12,070 nt of DNA from an uncultured Enterobacter sp. (GTDB lineage: Bacteria > Pseudomonadota > Gammaproteobacteria > Enterobacterales > Enterobacteriaceae): contig CAMKZP010000052.1 of assembly GCA_946477805.1 (NCBI GenBank), forward strand, positions 1 to 12,070. Reading direction: 5' to 3'. Shown one piece after another: positions 12,022 through 12,070 of the stretch; the first letter of the stretch is position 1, and every line of letters starts with the position of its first letter. The notes beneath the pieces were generated by a model, which worked only from the letters and a program-made list of their open reading frames with translations, was not told the origin of the DNA and did not search any database. A program made the position numbers and the translations under genes.

Positions 12022-12070
12022 CTGTCTCTTATACACATCTCCGAGCCCACGAGACAGGCAGAAATCTCGT
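12022..12070. other. Untrimmed Illumina Nextera adapter (non-genomic)
   Basis: 12022-12040 is the 19-base Tn5 mosaic end CTGTCTCTTATACACATCT as it appears in read-through. 12041-12055, CCGAGCCCACGAGAC, is the i7-side Nextera adapter. 12056-12063, AGGCAGAA, is an 8-base index that I recall as the N703 i7 index. 12064-12070, ATCTCGT, is the beginning of the P7 sequence. The order is exactly that of a short-insert read running into its adapter. These 49 bases should be removed from the contig. Confidence 0.98.

Noticed and set aside
12022..12040. Tn5 mosaic end as evidence of a transposon insertion in glgB
   Set aside because: It is followed directly by the Nextera i7 adapter, an index and P7, and no 9-bp target duplication or transposon DNA is present. 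It is a library artefact.
1..12070. CRISPR arrays, tRNA or rRNA genes, complete insertion sequences
   Set aside because: No regularly spaced direct repeats, no tRNA-like cloverleaf and no transposase frame were seen on either strand.

Overview
The window is a stretch of conserved chromosome from an Enterobacteriaceae species close to Escherichia. Gene order and protein sequences follow the E. coli ugpQ-yhhA-ggt-yhhY-ryhB-yhhX-yhhW-gntR-gntK-gntU-yhgN-asd-glgB block. Comparisons with E. coli are from memory. Substitutions throughout, an extra gene segment between gntU and yhgN, and several copies of a C/G-rich palindromic repeat suggest a relative such as Enterobacter or a neighbouring genus rather than E. 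coli itself; the genus call is an inference.

Layout. 1-348 is the 3' end of ugpQ. It meets yhhA tail to tail with a 23-base coding overlap. ggt encodes periplasmic gamma-glutamyltranspeptidase and is followed by a head-to-head pair of palindromic repeats and then yhhY (minus strand). The yhhY-yhhX gap holds a full iron-stress module: a promoter with a Fur box and the sRNA RyhB with its terminator. yhhX (oxidoreductase family) and yhhW (pirin) follow. The gluconate block 5381-8374 comes next: repressor gntR, then gntK (kinase) and gntU (low-affinity permease). gntK and gntU both start with TTG and are preceded by a CRP-like site and two GntR operators. Between gntU and yhgN is an accessory segment (about 8385-9184): two palindromic repeats, an orphan 148-residue ORF, and a decayed reading frame that resembles the Ash/Icd-like proteins of P4-type phage satellites. 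yhgN and asd are divergent. asd ends at a strong terminator, and glgB begins at 11319.

The last 49 bases (12022-12070) are not genomic. They are an untrimmed Illumina Nextera read-through: transposase mosaic end, i7-side adapter, index and start of P7. The glgB truncation is therefore a sequencing or assembly artefact, and two predicted peptides there are adapter translations.

I see no clear new system. The points most worth a second look are the adapter chimera, the accessory segment between gntU and yhgN, and inverted repeats that cover the ribosome-binding sites of yhhX, yhhW and gntR.
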